Source: Laburnicola sp. R22_1 (taxonomy: Eukaryota > Ascomycota > Dothideomycetes > Pleosporales > Didymosphaeriaceae). Taken from it: a stretch of 64,000 bases of DNA. A program made the translations under genes and the position numbers. Of the stretch, positions 23,517 through 33,896 are shown one piece after another. The stretch is from assembly GCA_014281115.1 (NCBI GenBank), contig JACONQ010000002.1:1054001-1118000 (forward strand). The letters are read 5' to 3'. Every line of letters starts with the position of its first letter. Within the stretch, counting starts at the first letter, position 1. Under the pieces are notes generated by a model. The model searched no databases, was not told the DNA's origin, and saw nothing but the letters and a program-made list of their open reading frames with translations.

Positions 23517-24828
23517 CTAGTTCATTTGCCTGATCAGGTTGTTGATCAGGTCCTCACGGTTACCCAAATCTCCACCCTCGATAAAATGCTTAAACTTCCT
23601 TTCACGGAAGCCGCCGGTGGGGCTGTTGAGTTTAAACGGCCACAGGAAGTTAGACGCCTGTTTGAAGTTCGGCCTGCACAAATCAGCAGTTACTCTAAAC
23701 ATGTATTGGTAGTTGACGGACCCGACAGTGTAAACTAGGATATTGTTAGCGTATTGTACAAGGTGCAAGAAGGGCTATGTAACTTACTCTCATGGATAAG
23801 GTCTTCCATGCAGATCATGCTGTACACATCAGTGAACGCCCTAGGATACAGGTCTCAAAGGTGGGCGAACCCGTATTTCCCGAGCTGTTCTTCAATGATC
23901 TCGTTGTCCGTGAGCGGGATCCGCTGCTTATCGACTTTGCCGTATCCGCGCTCTGCAACCGCATTAGCACCAGCAGCGGATAGTAATGATGTACGTACTA
24001 TAGATAAGTTCACGAACTGACTTTTGGTTGGGATAACCGTATGCCACAAAAGGTTCGACGACTGACCTGCAAGTTAGTGGGGGGACTACGGGTAGGTGCT
24101 CATAGACTCACTCCTTAGCATCTCCATGGTGGCTTTGGTCAACTTGATAAAGACACCATTGTTGATTTGCAGAAGACGAAGAAGCTGCAAGGTCTTGCGC
24201 TTCTTCGGATCGATCTTATTGATACCCTTAATACGGACGACAAACGCTAACTTGGGCTCCTCCGGAACGTAGAAGCTGTCATTCTTCTTCGCGTCGCGAG
24301 ATAACCGTACTTTCTCTCTCTGCTCATACATCAGCCGGTGATCCCTGTCTCCATCCTGCGTGGGTCGTACCTCAGCGTTACGATATTCCTTCACATACTT
24401 CTCGGCCCGGGTGAAGATAACCTCCCTCTTCTTCTTGTTCTTGTCTGCCCAGCTATTAGCATGTGAGGCTTGGTCGTGGTTGCCACGACGAGTCGGAAGA
24501 GAGCGGTCGCATCAGTCCCGAAAGATGGTTAACGGTTCGACAGCATTGACCGCAGTCTAGTCGATAGTAGTTGGTGGATATCATCATCGTGACCGCTCTC
24601 TTAAGCCTCTCGTGACAGTTGTCTGCATACCTCGCTTCTCCTTTGTAGCCAAAGCACGCTCCTCGCGAGCTCTCTCCTGCGACTTCCTCTTCTTCAAGAG
24701 CGTCTCGGGGACGAGGATATCGTTCTGCGTCGGCACGCTCCTGCGCCGAAAGTCAGCAGCTGTATGAATGAGATCATCACTGCCATTGATGGCTTCAAAG
24801 GGTGGAATACTCACGTTGAGGTTGCCAT
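23517..24828 (-). CDS. RPL7: 60S ribosomal protein L7 (uL30), nine exons
   Basis: Spliced exons on the minus strand: 24828..24815, 24740..24631, 24444..24371, 24319..24112, 24061..23999, 23952..23871, 23819..23788, 23734..23722 and 23673..23517, total 753 nt, 250 residues (yeast Rpl7 is 244). All junctions keep phase and rebuild the family sequence: [121 protein letters not shown] and the end NLIRQMN. The first exon has only 14 coding bases and one internal exon only 13. Most introns are 46-74 nt, but intron 2 (24630..24445) is 186 nt and contains a C/D box snoRNA. Donors GTTCGC and GTCCGT are weak but frame-forced. Role: structural protein of the large ribosomal subunit. Confidence 0.96.
24505..24595 (-). 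ncRNA. Intronic C/D box snoRNA in RPL7 intron 2
   Basis: Within the 186-nt intron the minus strand has box C ATGATGA (24587..24581) and box D CTGA (24515..24512), bracketed by a perfect 12-bp inverted repeat (24497..24508 with 24591..24602) that forms the terminal stem. Directly upstream of box D, after one spacer base, lies a guide whose complement (plus strand 24517..24529) reads CCCGAAAGATGGT, a 13-base match to a highly conserved stretch of 25S/28S rRNA as I remember it. The box D+5 rule would put 2'-O-methylation on the G of that CCCG. Yeast RPL7 introns also host C/D snoRNAs (snR39, snR59), though I do not claim this is the same guide. No clear C'/D' pair was found. Confidence 0.85.
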
Positions 24829-26024
24829 TGTGAGAGCTGCAGAGCGGTAATGGAGGACCGAAAAGTTGCAAAGTCATTCCAATTTTTTCGCTGGTGCTAA
24901 GCGAGGCACTAATCTGGTGAGGGCCTAGTGTTTCTTGGCTGACGGGCTGGGGTCTTGCCTTTCACAACTTGACTGTTCAGTCTCACTAACGCTCAGAGCT
25001 TTTTGCGCCGATGCCGTTCTTGTATTTCGCAGATTTCACCACCGTGAAAATAGCCGAGTGATGCGGCGGCGATCGTTCAACGCAACACGCCTCTCCAGCT
25101 CCATCGAGACAATGAATGCTGCATATTCGCCCTTATCCTAACAGTCTTTTGTTGGCTTAGCGTCTCATGCGCCAGAAGAAGGGCATCTCCCAGATATCAT
25201 ACTCCTGCCAAAAGCCGGGGATTTGGAAGTTCTTTCTTCGTTGTCTCTAATTGCAGAAAAGTACTGCTCTTCTGCGGTGTCTTAATAGGGTCATATGTAC
25301 TATGCTCGAATACCTATCTGTCTGTCGGCATTAGATTGTCTTTGGCCATGTTCCAGCGGTTCGAGCGCAAATTCCTCTCTCCACGTCGTCCTCTCCTTCC
25401 ACTTCGGAAACCACTTCACCTCGAGAACTTTCGTACACAGCCTCGTTTGACTTTTGGGAAAGGGTGCATGATTGATTGAATTGGCCTCAGGTGTATTATA
25501 GAGACTGACCTGACTTACGACCTTTACTAAATTGCACTACAGAATCTGCTACACACTTTCTCCAGCAGATGTGCTGCGACCCCTTGGATGTTTTCTAGCA
25601 TCGCGTATTTCCCTCGCAGAAGAAATCAAGTCATCTTTTATATTATAGGGCGATATCGAAACATGATCAAATATGCTTGTATCTTATACATTTCTTTCAT
25701 CCGTACTCTTCACTCCGTCCCCGAAAAATGCCATGGAACGTTCTCTTCCGAACATGCGACCGCCTCAACCGTTATCAACTTCAACGTTTCCTGCGGATTC
25801 CTGTGCCCCAAAGCCACTTGTACTTTCTGCTCGAAGCTGGTGGCGCACTCTGGTTCTTTGTTTAGCCATCGCTTGCTTATTATGCGATGCTATGTTTGTC
25901 AAACGAGGCTTGCCTCGGACAAACGTTTTGTCGTTCTTTATATTACCATATCCGTCGTACATTCCTTGCTTCTCCACACGTTTCCACATCCTGTCCAACA
26001 GCTGACGATACATTTGCTGGTACC
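24829..26024. other. Intergenic region
   Basis: About 1.2 kb upstream of RPL7 and of the small ORF at 26025 (divergent). Pyrimidine-rich tracts are common. Frames of up to about 150 codons here show no family features. Confidence 0.5.
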
Positions 26025-26342
26025 ATGTCGGACACCTGGGAGCCGCACTATCTTCCAGAAGATCTGAAAGACCCATACGTTCTGGCATATAGATACAAGG
26101 ATTACATGAAAAAAAGGCCTAAACGTCGTCGCGAGGCTGTTAACCGATACTACGAGAATTTATTAGCGAACCAGGAAGAGCCTCCCGAAGACGCGATGGA
26201 TCCAAGGTCCCGTGCTATACGGTGCGCAAAAGAACACCACGAAAGTTTCTACGAAGCAAAGCATATCGACATGATTGTAGAGCACCTTGACAGACAAGGG
26301 ACCGCAACGATGCGAACTTACGGGACTCTGATGAGAATTTAA
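26025..26342 (+). CDS. Small orphan protein (105 residues), function unknown
   Basis: Single frame from the ATG at 26025 (CCATG context) to TAA at 26342. The product is charged and Tyr/Arg/Glu-rich (YKDYMKKRPKRRREAVNRYY), with no signal peptide, cysteine pattern or membrane segment; probably helical. I recognise no family. The frame is open for about 45 codons upstream without a better start. It could be a lineage-specific gene or a chance ORF; the biased amino-acid composition is the only support. Confidence 0.35.
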   Translation: MSDTWEPHYLPEDLKDPYVLAYRYKDYMKKRPKRRREAVNRYYENLLANQEEPPEDAMDPRSRAIRCAKEHHESFYEAKHIDMIVEHLDRQGTATMRTYGTLMRI

Positions 26343-26829
26343 GCACTACTCTTCCCGTTACAGCCCGCAAGCTCGAGGTACATCAGGACTCCCTCCCGCA
26401 TGCACCGCAGCGTCATAGCAGTATTTCCGACTGTCTCTAAAGAAAGCCGTTTCATGATGTTCGAAGCGAAGGAAGATCGGTGCGGTTCACTGCGACATTC
26501 ATAAAGGTCCACTTAACTACATTCCAGAGCCTGCGACGGAACCGGAACCGAGAGCCCTACCGCATCCTCACAACACCGTTACGAATCCACGCTTGTTCGG
26601 ACAAAGATGCTCATCCGGATGCATCATCAGCTATTTTTACGTCTGACGATGCTGCTTTGTCTTTCTTCCTCCTCGTATCCCGACCGCAAACGGCAACATC
26701 ATGTCCAAACTATCGCCTATAATACGCTCGACTCGGGTGCACCTCAACTTCCTTCTGTGTCACTCACTACGCTCCATAACATCTGCTGCTTGCACATGAA
26801 TTTCGCATTTCGTTCCCTGTAACTCTGAG
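26343..26829. other. Region upstream of the CFEM-like gene; may hold its first exon
   Basis: A frame from 26607 begins MLIRMHHQLFLRLTMLLCL, which looks like a signal peptide. It could be spliced (donor GT at 26819, acceptor ending at 26879) in frame into the CFEM-like gene. The intron signals are weak, so this is only a candidate. Confidence 0.3.
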
Positions 26830-27806
26830 ATGCATTGGAACATTCGCGAATATTGGACTCGTACATCAGCGATTCTCAGTTCGACAACCTCCTCCTCTTC
26901 TACTTCGGGTTATATCACTGGCGTTCCATCCGTCTCAAGTACCATCCCTCCTCCGCCGGTCACGACGACACCAACTTCAGCCCCCACCTCCAGCGTTCTA
27001 CCCACCGTACCTAGCTCTACCATCGTCCCCCCAACCACCACGATGCCTTCTCTCTGCAACACCCTGACGACGACCCTAACGGTTTTCCTGACCGTCACGT
27101 CAGGCACCCCGCAGAACGTCCCGTCCATCCCCGCCGCCATCGGCGGTCTCTCCGACTGCGCTCAAAACGTCCTCTTCCCCTTACTCTCAGAGAGCGAATG
27201 CAACCCCGCAAATTTCCCCTGCATCTGCCTCGAGCTTGACCGTCTTTCCGCCCGCGATGCCATAGCCGCTGCCTGCGAGTCCGATCTCGACCGTACGTCT
27301 CCTTCTCTATCCCATAAACTAGGCAGTATACTCACAATAAAACAGAATACGATACCTTTGCCTCCAACACCTGCGGTAACATTGGTCGTGTGGATACCTC
27401 CGTCTCCACAACCATCTCCAGTACGACTGTCGTTGTTCTGACTACGAGTGCTGTCCCCGTCACTACTGATGTCCCCACCACGACTGCTACACCCGACAAC
27501 ACTACTACTGCTGCTGCTGCTGCTACCACTGAGCAAGGCCCCTTCAGCAACGGGACTATGGTGCCCACCGAGCCGACTTTCACCCAGTCTGACGTCGTTG
27601 TTCCCACCGAAGCTCCTGAACAACCTACTGGAGGCGAAACGCCTGAAACGCCTGAAATGACAGGTGGCGAGCCCGTTGCGCCTACGGAGCAGCCTAGCAG
27701 TCCTGAATTTGCGGGCGCTGCAGTCGCTCCTGAGCTGGGTCCTGTGCGTATGGCTGTGTTTGCTGGTGCTGCTGGGTTGATGGGGCTTGTGTTTGCGGGG
27801 TTGTGA
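26830..27806 (+). CDS. CFEM-like cell-surface protein, probably GPI-anchored
   Basis: Exons 26830..27292 and 27346..27806 (53-nt intron) encode 307 residues. A Ser/Thr/Pro-rich stretch precedes a cysteine module: LSDCAQNVLF, SESEC, FPCICLEL, AAACESDL and, across the splice, YDTFASNTCG. This resembles a CFEM domain with six of the usual eight cysteines in place. A long Thr/Ser/Pro/Glu stalk with an Ala run follows, ending in a hydrophobic tail (MAVFAGAAGLMGLVFAGL) fitting GPI attachment. The called start lacks a signal peptide; an upstream exon beginning at 26607 may supply one. CFEM proteins act in wall structure, haem uptake or host interaction; which applies here cannot be told. Confidence 0.7.
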
Positions 27807-28403
27807 GATGATGCAATAGGACTTATTTTCGCTTTTTTGAGATGTGTTGGTTTTTCTTTGTTGGGAGCTGGGTTGGGCTTGGCGTTGTTGTAATGTTTAA
27901 TATTTGTGGTAGAGTAATGATGGTGTTTAAAATCCTCTATGTGTGCTTTTGTGTGAAGGTTGATTTTATCTTGCTGAGATGATCGGTCGTTAAACACCTG
28001 AGTTGGGTATTCAGCAACAGTGGGTTGCGAATCGTGACCTCCTTGCGGCAGTATATATTGCTGCATGATCATTGGTTGAGAATCTCGTAGAGCGAAGCAA
28101 GACCGCATGCGGACGCGTGCCTACAATAGGCCATCTGTCAGCGTGTGTGAAGCTTCAAAAGCATCTTACCCCAATGTCATCTAGATAAATCCCCGATCTG
28201 AATCTTTCCAGCCACGCAGCATATCACTCTTGCGCTCTTCGACACTGGAACTGTGAACGTGTAATATCGTGATTTCAAGCACACGCGTCCTCATACGCGA
28301 AAACGCCTAGATATGCCAGTCTGACTCCAGATCCTTGTCCCCACCATCCATATCTCCTAGCGCCAATCCAAACATATAATACAGCCTCCGACCCTCCCAT
28401 CCC
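27807..28403. other. Intergenic region between convergent genes
   Basis: About 600 bp between the CFEM-like stop and the GOT1 stop. No feature recognised. Confidence 0.5.
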
Positions 28404-29043
28404 TCATACAGGCAGATCCGCGTTCCTCCTCGGTCCACCAATCTTCTCCAACGCCCCCGCGATATACGGACCCACGACCGGCACGTTCCCCACGAACGCC
28501 GCTATCGTTGCGAAGAAGTCACCAAATAGCACCAATATCCCGTACAGCTCAATCAGGAAGCCGAAGAAGGGCCAGCGCAGTAATATGAGTGCGATGCCTG
28601 CGGCAAAGGCGGCGGTGCCTTTCCATTTCTGGCGTCGAGCGAAGAATGCGGCGGTTTTTTGGGCGCCGATTATGAGCGTGAGGCCGATTAGGAAGAGGAT
28701 CTGGAGGAGGGGTTAGGGCGGGTGGAGCGCGGGGAGGGAAGCAAGTACGTTGCCCATTGCTAGCCTACGAATTTTTTAGTACAGGCAGAGGTAGAAGGAA
28801 GAAGAGCACACATTGCGCGATCAAAAAACATCATGACACCGCCCAGGAGAAAGAAGCCGCCTGCTCGCGTGGTCAGTCGTCTTTTGTTCTTGAAGCGTCG
28901 CGGGCGCGTTGCATTGTGCGTACCTACCCCCTGAGCAGAAGGCAACCCCAATCTCTGTGTATACTGTTAGTCCCGCACTGCGCATACGTTGTGGTCTTTG
29001 TATTCAGCGTACTTTGGGTGTCTGTGAGCCACATTGTCGGCAT
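28404..29043 (-). CDS. GOT1: Golgi transport protein Got1
   Basis: Five exons on the minus strand: 29043..29013, 28954..28928, 28860..28812, 28764..28749 and 28700..28404, total 420 nt, 139 residues, the family length. The product is a small four-helix membrane protein of the Golgi acting in ER-Golgi vesicle transport and fusion (established for yeast). Signature stretches: MWLTDTQKIGVAF, GGFFLLGGVMMFFDRAM, LAMGNILFLIGLTLIIG, KTAAFFARRQKWKGTAA, LLRWPFFGFLIELYG and GNVPVVGPYI. Conserved motifs cross every junction, which supports the introns (58, 67, 47 and 48 nt). One exon is just 16 nt. An alternative start is the next ATG at 29034 (MWLTD). Most of the protein lies in an exon with no ATG of its own, so simple ORF finding misses the gene. 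Confidence 0.93.
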
Positions 29044-29774
29044 CTTGGATAGCTCTGCGGCTTACGCGCTGGCTGAAAGACAAATGGATAGTTCCAAAAG
29101 TAGGACGCGGCGTAAAAGGACTGTGGTTTGGTCTTCACGTGTCGTCTGGCATGCAGGTGGAGAGTCGCTTTCCGTGCTTCGGGAACTTTTTGTTTCGTGT
29201 CCCTTTGGTGAGGGTAGTCGCGACCAACGGTCCGTGCGCAAACTCGAACCCCTGCCTAGCGTGAACCGCTTAACGGGAGCTTGCATGATTTTCGAGGGTT
29301 GCGTCTTTTCACATTCACACTGCCCACGCAGGCAGAGCTTAGAATGACGAGCTCAGGTAATGCATGCCACGAATGGCCGTTGACCCATCTGCTGTTCTTT
29401 GATGTCTTTTATTACTCGATACTTCACAATAGAAGAGCAGTATTCTACGTAGAACCGCCTCGACCACAGCATGCTTCAAAGCCGCTGTAACTAGGAATGC
29501 TCCCCTCGAGCTCCTGGTACCCCGTCTTAGGCGAAGAAGAAAAACAGTCCACGATTAAGCCGGAGCGCCTCCTTGAGCCTTGCTCTGAGAGGGGCTTGGT
29601 GGGTGGAGTGAGCTTGACTTTGTTGGCCTAACATATCCTTATGCCGTGCTGTGTCTGTCATTCGGTCCTGCGATGCTGATCCTTTGGTGACCAGCTCTTT
29701 GACTACTCAGCGTTCCTACTTTCAGAATAATGATAGATCCAAGATAGTGGCGTAACTGCTTCAAGTCTGGCTGC
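29044..29774. other. Intergenic region (GOT1 promoter side)
   Basis: About 730 bp between the GOT1 start and the IES6 stop, both genes on the minus strand. Open frames present lack any recognisable family. Confidence 0.5.
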
Positions 29775-30362
29775 TCATTTCAGCACTGTATGTGCGCCTC
29801 TCGCGCTCAGATACCCTTCCACGACATTCTGCGGCATCGTCCTGATCGCGCCGAAAACTTCCTTGTCATGATATCGCAGCCTCGTCTTTGGATCCGTGTA
29901 TGGTGCTGGCAACCCTGTGATGTCGCAGTACCTCCTTTGACTACTCGGGTGGAAGCTCGGCGCACTTTCGATGTTGGTATACGTAGCTGCAGGCCCGTTT
30001 ATCCCATTTCCACCCACGTTCCCGGCTGCGCCAGCCTTCAGGTTCTTTTCCAAAACAAGAGTACTGAGGCTTTGAGCGGCTTGTGCTATGTTCGGAGAGC
30101 GGCCGGCTACTGGCGTTGCAAAGCCAGGGTTGCCGTCGGAACTTGGCGCCGCAGGCGTGGAGATGCCGCTGTTGTTTTGCGTGGCCATGACGGAAGCTTC
30201 TTTGCGCGTGGCGTCGGCGACAATCTGTTTGACGTTCTTGTTGCGGCGTTGTGGGGGCTTCCAATGAGGATTGCGGAAGGACTTGGGGATCGCGTAGATG
30301 TCAAGCTTATCGAGAAGGGCTTGATGCGTGCGCTCGTCGGAGGCGGCGGTGAGAGGAGCCAT
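29775..30362 (-). CDS. IES6: INO80 chromatin-remodelling complex subunit Ies6 (YL1-C domain)
   Basis: Single exon of 195 residues, started at 30362 (MAPLTAASDERTHQALLDKL); the frame extends to 30500, but the added part is low-complexity and not family-like. The N-terminal conserved block is YAIPKSFRNPHWKPPQRRN with KNVKQIVADAT. A Gly/Ala/Ser-rich linker follows, then the YL1-C domain RRYCDITGLPAPYTDPKTR, LRYHDKEVFGAIRTM and VEGYLSARGAHTVLK. Ies6 binds Arp5 to form an INO80 module that contacts the nucleosome edge (established). The ARP5 gene is 1.2 kb away. It is divergently transcribed from DAD4 across a 300-bp shared promoter. Confidence 0.94.
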   Translation of the reverse strand: MAPLTAASDERTHQALLDKLDIYAIPKSFRNPHWKPPQRRNKNVKQIVADATRKEASVMATQNNSGISTPAAPSSDGNPGFATPVAGRSPNIAQAAQSLSTLVLEKNLKAGAAGNVGGNGINGPAATYTNIESAPSFHPSSQRRYCDITGLPAPYTDPKTRLRYHDKEVFGAIRTMPQNVVEGYLSARGAHTVLK

Positions 30363-30662
30363 GGGGGAGCTCGATCGGTAGGAGCTATGGCGGGTTGAAG
30401 TGGTGGTCGGAGTTGTGATGCAGACAGCAGAGATTTGATCTAGCTGCGTGAGCTTCGTCGCGGGAAGAGGTGTGGCGCTTTGTAGCCGGGGGCGATGCAA
30501 AGGTGCGGTTGGAACGTTGAGGAGTTTGTGATGAAATGTTATTGTTGCGCTGCTCGTCCACTCGCTCAGCCCTACATTTCTTGGCGCGTCAACTGTTTCG
30601 GTCTTACCCCACGATAAACATCACCGCGATTAACCCGCACCCCACACCTGGAGCCTACCACG
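30363..30662. promoter_or_regulatory. Shared divergent promoter of IES6 and DAD4
   Basis: Exactly 300 bp separate the two start codons on opposite strands, so both promoters must lie here. No TATA box was seen. Confidence 0.5.
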
Positions 30663-31037
30663 ATGGTACGTTTACGAGGATATTTCTTTTGGTAAGACAC
30701 ATAGTATTGACGTCTCCCAAGGAAAGCCCGCACGAGCATCAGCAGAGTCTACTGCTCTCCCGAATCATCGTCAACGTCGTAAGTGCCGCAACACATATTG
30801 GATCCAACGTTTACCGACAGTCTGGTAGGAGAAGCTCAATGAAGCTATTATGACTTTGAACAGAAATCTTCAGGAGATCAACGTGTCGAACATGGACACG
30901 GAACTTGTGTCCCAGATGTTCAAGAACTATCAGTCTAACGTGCTGTTCCACCTCGAAGGTATGCATTTTACTGTCGAAGAGTTGAACAAGATACTCACGC
31001 TTCAATAGCCACCAACGGCCTGAAGGACCCTGCATGA
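30663..31037 (+). CDS. DAD4: DASH/DAM1 kinetochore complex subunit Dad4
   Basis: Four exons, 30663..30665 (the ATG alone), 30722..30778, 30829..30958 and 31009..31037, give 72 residues, the same length as yeast Dad4. The sequence is family-typical: [37 protein letters not shown] and [17 protein letters not shown]. The complex forms rings on spindle microtubules and links them to kinetochores. The first intron directly follows the start codon (ATG then GTACGT), so no exon-length ORF marks the gene. All introns have normal donors (GTACGT, GTAAGT, GTATGC). Confidence 0.93.
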
Positions 31038-31522
31038 GCAGTCGCATCGTGGAAGACATTGACCACATTACGGCACCCAACTCCTGACCATATATATCCG
31101 GGCGCGGAAACAGCCTTCGACGTAAATAATGAGGGGACCACTCGAGCCTCCGGTTGGATCAAGCCCTACGCGAACATGATAGCTGTGTGGAGATGGATGG
31201 ATGAGAGCTGCCAGCATGGGCCCTAGAATCCGACCGTGTTATTTGGAATACAAATCTTGCATTCGAATTCTTGTCATGCCCCAAATATCGTTCACGCAAA
31301 GCTATTGTGCACTTTTGACAACATGTTGCAGGTGAAAGCTGCCCGATTGGGCAAGGTGCTTGGACCACGACGATGGCTTCGCATGTAGTGAACCTCAGCA
31401 CAATAGCAATGTAGCACGCCTCAATAAAGTCCGTGCTGTCACCGCCAGCCCGCCACTGCGAAGCTTCGCGACATGAAATAACCTTCCGCCTGCAGCTTCT
31501 GCCTGTACACTCAGACATCATC
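31038..31522. other. Intergenic region (ARP5 promoter)
   Basis: About 485 bp between the DAD4 stop and the ARP5 start, same strand. No distinct element recognised. Confidence 0.5.
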
Positions 31523-33896
31523 ATGGCTCCCTCCGCGACGGCCGATATTCCGCAGGCCGCTGGCCAAAAGTCGCCCAAGCCCCCGCCCGCGAAGATCTGG
31601 AGCGTCAACGAGCCGCCTTTCGAGGGCTTCAAGCCCATAGACACCGAGGGCTACGCGCGCAGCAATCGCGAAACAGCCATCGTAATTGACAATGGTAGCT
31701 ACCCTCCGCAACGCACATCTCTCAGACAGCGCTGACAGCTTCGCCAGGCTCCTCCTCGGTCCGCGCAGGCTGGTCCTTCGACTCGAGCCCCCGATTGTCG
31801 TTACGCCCGCTCGTGGCCAAGTATCGCGACCGCAAGCTCGGCCGCACCTTTACCTTCGTCGGCTCAGATGTCTATAGCGATGGCACGGCGCGAGGGCAGT
31901 CGAAGAACATATACGAGCCGGGGAGCAACATCGTGAACAACTGGGATGTCATGGAGGGCGTGCTGGACTACTGCTTCATCAAACTGGGTGTGGATGGGCG
32001 CAATGGCAGCATAGACCGGCCGATCGTTATGACGGAGCCCGTTGCCAACCTGGGGTACACGAGAAAGAGTACGTATGGGCAATTCCAGCAGTTGAGAAGT
32101 CGCGCCTATTGCTGGGACAACAGCTGACCACTGCGACAACAGACATGTCGGAGATACTGTTTGAATGCTACGGCGCGCCTTCTGTCGCATACGGCATCGA
32201 CTCCCTGTTCTCCTACTCTTACAATGGCGGCAAACACGGCCTTGTCATCTCCTCCTCATACACGTCTACGCACCTAATACCGGTCGTCAATTCCAAAGCG
32301 CTGCTTTCACAATCTACACGCCTCAACTGGGGTCGCTTCCAGTCTGCCGAATACTTGCTCAAACTCCTCCGTCTAAAGTACCCTTCCTTCCCTGGAAAGA
32401 TCAGCGACCCACAAGCGGAAGATCTTGTTCGCGAACACTGCTACGTGAGCCAGAACTACGAAGAAGAACTATCACGCTATCTCGACTGGACAGGCCTGGA
32501 GGATCGAGATCACATCGTTCAATTCCCCTATACCGAACAGGTGGTGGTTCAAAAGACAGAGCAGGAACTTGCGGCTGCGGCGGAGAAGCGGAAGGAGAGT
32601 GGACGGAGACTACAAGCTCAAGCCGCAAAGATGCGCTTGGAAAAGCTGAAGCGGAAAGAGGAGGAGTTCGAATATTATCAGCACTTGCAACAGCAGCTTG
32701 TAGACGTTACTAAAAAGGAAGCCAAGCGGATACTCGAATCGAACGATTTTGACGACGAAGGCCAACTGGAGAAGAAAGTTCGTGAGCTTGAGAAGTCTAT
32801 CCGGAAGGCAAGAAACAAGGATGTCGGTGACGTCGAAGAGGAGGTACAGGAAGAGCCTACGTTCCCGCTTGTGGACGTTCCGGACGACCAGCTTGATGAA
32901 GAAAGCCTAAAGCAGAAACGGCAACAGCGACTCATGAAATCAAACTATGAAGCGCGGCAGCGCGCAAAGATAGAGAAGGAGCGCGAAAAAGCACGCTTAG
33001 CAGAAGAGCAACGCCTGGACGACGAACGGCGCGATGCAGATCTCGAAGGCTGGAGCTCGGAGCGCCGTGCCGCACGGCAAGCCATCATACAGAAAATCAA
33101 AGACCGCGACCGGCTCAAGGCGGAACTCGGAAACAGAAAATCTCTCGCAAACCAGATGCGCATGAAGTCAATAGCGAACCTCGCGTCCGATGCTCCCACC
33201 AAGAAGCGACGAAGAGGGGGCGGCGATGACGACACATTCGGTGCCGATGACGCGGATTGGGGCGTCTACCGCACTATCGCTACAGGCGAGCAATCTGACG
33301 ACGACGAGGAAGAGGACCTGGGTAAAGCGCTCAAAGAGATCGAAGCCCAGCTGCTCAAGCACGATCCCACCTTCACGGAAGAGTCGACAAGAGAAGCCCA
33401 GACCGATTGGACCAAGTCTCTACTGCACGCCTTCCTGCACGGCCCATATCCCTTCGACCCCGAGAGCCAGAAGGAAATGCACCAGCTCCATCTAAATGTC
33501 GAGCGCATCCGCGTCCCCGAAGTCGTCTTCCAACCCTCCATCGCCGGTTTGGATCAAGCCGGCATCATCGAAATCGCATCGACTATCCTCACAGAGCGTC
33601 TTGCAGATAATCCGCACCGCGACGAAGTTTTCAAGGATATTTTCCTTACCGGTGGCAACACGCTTTTCCAGGGCTTCGAGGAGAGGTTGAAAGCTGAGCT
33701 GAGGGCCGTGCTGCCTGCAGACCAGGGCGTCGTGGTGCGGAGAGCGGACGATAGCATCCTGGATGCTTGGAGGGGCGCTGCACAGTGGGCGGGGAAGAAG
33801 GAGAATAAGACCAATTTCATCACCCGCGCGGAGTTTATGGAGAAGGGCGGCGATTATATCAAGGAGCATGATGCGGGTAATGCTTCTTCTTTTTGA
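31523..33896 (+). CDS. ARP5: Actin-related protein 5, INO80 complex subunit
   Basis: Exons 31523..31694, 31748..32068 and 32143..33896 give 748 residues (yeast Arp5 755). The actin fold is visible in IVIDNGSSSVRAGW (spliced), GVLDYCFIKLGVD, PIVMTEPVAN, MSEILFECYGAPSVAYGID and, near the end, IFLTGGNTLFQGFEERL and WRGAAQWAGK. The middle carries the long charged, coiled-coil insert typical of Arp5 (about residues 310-530, rich in Glu/Lys/Arg) and the acidic tract DDDEEEDLGK. It functions with Ies6 in nucleosome sliding by INO80. Introns of 53 and 74 nt are both in phase 1. Confidence 0.95.

Noticed and set aside
24741..24814. Possible second C/D snoRNA in RPL7 intron 1 (GTGATGA and CTGA present)
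   Set aside because: The boxes are only about 20 nt apart, with no terminal stem and no room for a guide.
29221..29300. tRNA-like B box (GGGTTCGAG on the minus strand) near 29245
   Set aside because: The T-arm does not pair properly, and no matching acceptor or anticodon stem could be built.
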